From the NCBI GenBank assembly GCA_002424525.1, contig DIKJ01000037.1:1-29189 (forward strand): a stretch of DNA of 29,189 nucleotides, read 5' to 3'. Origin of the DNA: Bacteroidales bacterium UBA5621 (GTDB taxonomy: Bacteria > Bacteroidota > Bacteroidia > Bacteroidales > VadinHA17). The notes below the pieces were generated by a model. That model was not told the DNA's origin. It worked only from the letters and a program-made list of their open reading frames with translations, and made no database searches. A program made the position numbers and the translations under genes. Of the stretch, positions 27,771 to 29,189 are shown piece by piece (position 1 is the first letter of the stretch; the number at the start of each line of letters is the position of its first letter).

Positions 27771-29189
27771 CTAAAGCTTTTTTCCGGCCCCGCCGGCAAC
27801 AAAACCGGTTATTACCATAGCAGATATGATAAATATCCCTGCCCTGATCCCGAGAGCAGGCACAATAAGTCCTGAGATCAATATAAAACCAAGGGCGGAG
27901 CCTGCCAGGTCGGCTGTATAAACCGCTGAAGTGACGGAATCTGCTTCTGAACCGCTTTTTAAAGTAAATATCCGGAAAAGGTGTCCGGTAAGCAGGGACG
28001 GAATGAATGACGAAAGAATGAGAAGCCCGGTTACGACAGACAGGGATTTTATTTCTGTTATTCCGGTAACCAGCAAACCTGCCAGCAGATACGAACATAC
28101 CAGAATGAGACTTTTGACAGTAACTGAAAGATTATTCAGCAACCTGATACTGAATCCTGCTCCGAATGCAAGACCGGTCATAAGACCGGCAATTATGAGG
28201 CCCGTCAGCTGGTACATGTTGCCGGCAGTGATCTGAAGGATCACAAGCACGATGATTTCAAAACCCGCAAGTGCTGATGCACAGGAATACATAAGAATGT
28301 TCCTTCTTTTGATGAGGAACATTGGAAGCACAAAGAGAGTCAGAATTATTATGATTGATGGGGTTTTCTGGTGAATATTCCTGCTTAAATTATATGACTG
28401 GTAATAGAAACAGGCTACAGGGAACATTGCCCTGTTCCCCGGTACGTTCCTGTCCATCAGGGCAACGATCTCCTCTGATTTTGCAGTTACCAGATCGTCA
28501 GAGAGGAAATCGGCAGACACGTAGGTATTATGGATTTTTCTTTCATCGGCAAGTTGGCAGAATGACGCTGAAAGTTCAGAATCCGACGCTATAAAATAAA
28601 GCTTTTGTCCCTCAACCGGCATAACATTTCTGAATACACCCGAGAGTGTATTATAAACAGAAGAAAAAAGCCTTACCGATTCGTCATTATAATAACTTGC
28701 TGATATGCCTGGCGAACACATGAAGACTCCGCCGGGATTAAGCCGGGCCTTTACTGAACTGAAGAATTCAGCAGTATAATATTTATTCAGAAGAAGTGAT
28801 GACGGAGGGGGGAGAAGAAGTATGATTACGTCGAACATTTTCGGGGTGCTCCTTACATACCTGAATGCATCATCGGTTTCAATAACAAGGTTAGCCTCCC
28901 CTTCGGACAAAGGGATCTCCTCCAGTCTTATCAGTGCAGGGTCGCGTTCGACATACACCACTTCCTTTACAGGATACTTCAGGATCTCCGTGAGATGGGA
29001 ATTTATTGAACCGGAGATAAGAAGCAATTTATCGGGACTAGCGCTCTGCAGAACAGCATAGTGAATATTCTCCTCCCTTTCAACAGTATTGGCATGGTAA
29101 GCAACCAGTCTCTGGTTGTAATATATGCTGGTTTCGCCACCATATTCACCTCTGACGATATTCCCGTATGGAGTGTCTTCCGATCTGCT
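27771..29189 (-). CDS. Spermidine-synthase-like integral membrane protein, 5' truncated by window end
   Basis: The frame is open to the last base, so the 5' end is missing; 472 residues remain. The first part is an aminopropyltransferase-like Rossmann domain: DTPYG, IYYNQRL, ENIHYAVLQS, LLISGSINS, VVYVERDPALI, VIETDDAFRYV, FDVIILLLPPPSS and NKYYTAEFF. The canonical GGGDG is SGSINS, and the catalytic Asp motif (D-S-T/S-D-P) is LLPPPSS, so normal spermidine synthase activity is doubtful. About seven membrane segments follow, matching the fused MFS/spermidine synthase type. The missing N terminus probably holds more membrane segments. It lies 34 bp upstream of the radical SAM gene, likely in the same operon. 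Confidence 0.75.
   Translation of the reverse strand, partial: SRSEDTPYGNIVRGEYGGETSIYYNQRLVAYHANTVEREENIHYAVLQSASPDKLLLISGSINSHLTEILKYPVKEVVYVERDPALIRLEEIPLSEGEANLVIETDDAFRYVRSTPKMFDVIILLLPPPSSLLLNKYYTAEFFSSVKARLNPGGVFMCSPGISASYYNDESVRLFSSVYNTLSGVFRNVMPVEGQKLYFIASDSELSASFCQLADERKIHNTYVSADFLSDDLVTAKSEEIVALMDRNVPGNRAMFPVACFYYQSYNLSRNIHQKTPSIIIILTLFVLPMFLIKRRNILMYSCASALAGFEIIVLVILQITAGNMYQLTGLIIAGLMTGLAFGAGFSIRLLNNLSVTVKSLILVCSYLLAGLLVTGITEIKSLSVVTGLLILSSFIPSLLTGHLFRIFTLKSGSEADSVTSAVYTADLAGSALGFILISGLIVPALGIRAGIFIISAMVITGFVAGGAGKKL

Noticed and set aside
27737..27802. Longer N terminus of the radical SAM gene
   Set aside because: The start would lie within the upstream membrane-protein gene and would bury the signal-like segment behind about 22 unconserved residues.
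29173..29189. Contig end resembling a sequencing adapter (TCTTCCGATCT)
   Set aside because: The 11-base match is internal to an intact reading frame that continues sensibly into DTPYG, and its orientation does not fit adapter read-through at a contig end, so it is probably chance.

Overview
This is a chromosomal segment from a member of the Bacteroidota, most likely Bacteroidales or a close relative. The evidence is the protein set: a type IX secretion (T9SS) C-terminal domain, a Bacteroidota-type LptD, an S6-S18-L9 operon without ssb or priB, a SecA of about 1,100 residues, and a DnaX starting MENFIVSARKYRP. Several intergenic gaps also carry the Bacteroidota -7 promoter element TAnnTTTG. 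Coding density is high and base composition looks even. I see no phage, IS element, integron, CRISPR array, tRNA or rRNA. Both ends cut through genes.

Layout. (1) 1-2205: the 3' end of an FKBP-type prolyl isomerase, a short RsmI-like tetrapyrrole-fold methyltransferase, a PhnP-like metallo-beta-lactamase-fold hydrolase and a 72-residue lipoprotein. (2) 2373-6594: a secreted protein joining a glycosidase-like TIM barrel to a SUMF1/FGE-like domain that lacks the FGE cysteine pair, overlapping the 3' end of dnaA tail to tail. The 340-bp AT-rich gap upstream of dnaA is the only gene-free stretch longer than 300 bases. (3) 6935-12203: an envelope block with an MCE/MlaD protein and a SPOR-domain amidase on the minus strand, divergent from lptD and ridA. 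(4) 12219-13304: rpsF-rpsR-rplI on the minus strand, divergent from dnaX. (5) 13576-19588: a plus-strand run of dnaX, a sensor-less histidine kinase, a single-domain response regulator, ferritin, and a T9SS-exported metzincin-like protease whose start overlaps the ferritin stop. (6) 19710-23033: secA. (7) 23034-29189: a minus-strand series of a truncated spermidine-synthase-like membrane protein, an AmrS-like radical SAM enzyme with an export-like N terminus, ligA, a conserved Bacteroidota protein and dapA.

Most of the window is housekeeping: replication (dnaA, dnaX, ligA), translation (S6, S18, L9), secretion (secA), envelope (lptD, amidase, MCE) and lysine/peptidoglycan precursor synthesis (dapA). 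I find no clear multi-gene novel defence or metabolic system. The least explained items are the TIM-barrel/SUMF1 fusion, the kinase-regulator-ferritin-metzincin run, and the pair of export-signal radical SAM enzyme and degenerate aminopropyltransferase-like membrane protein.
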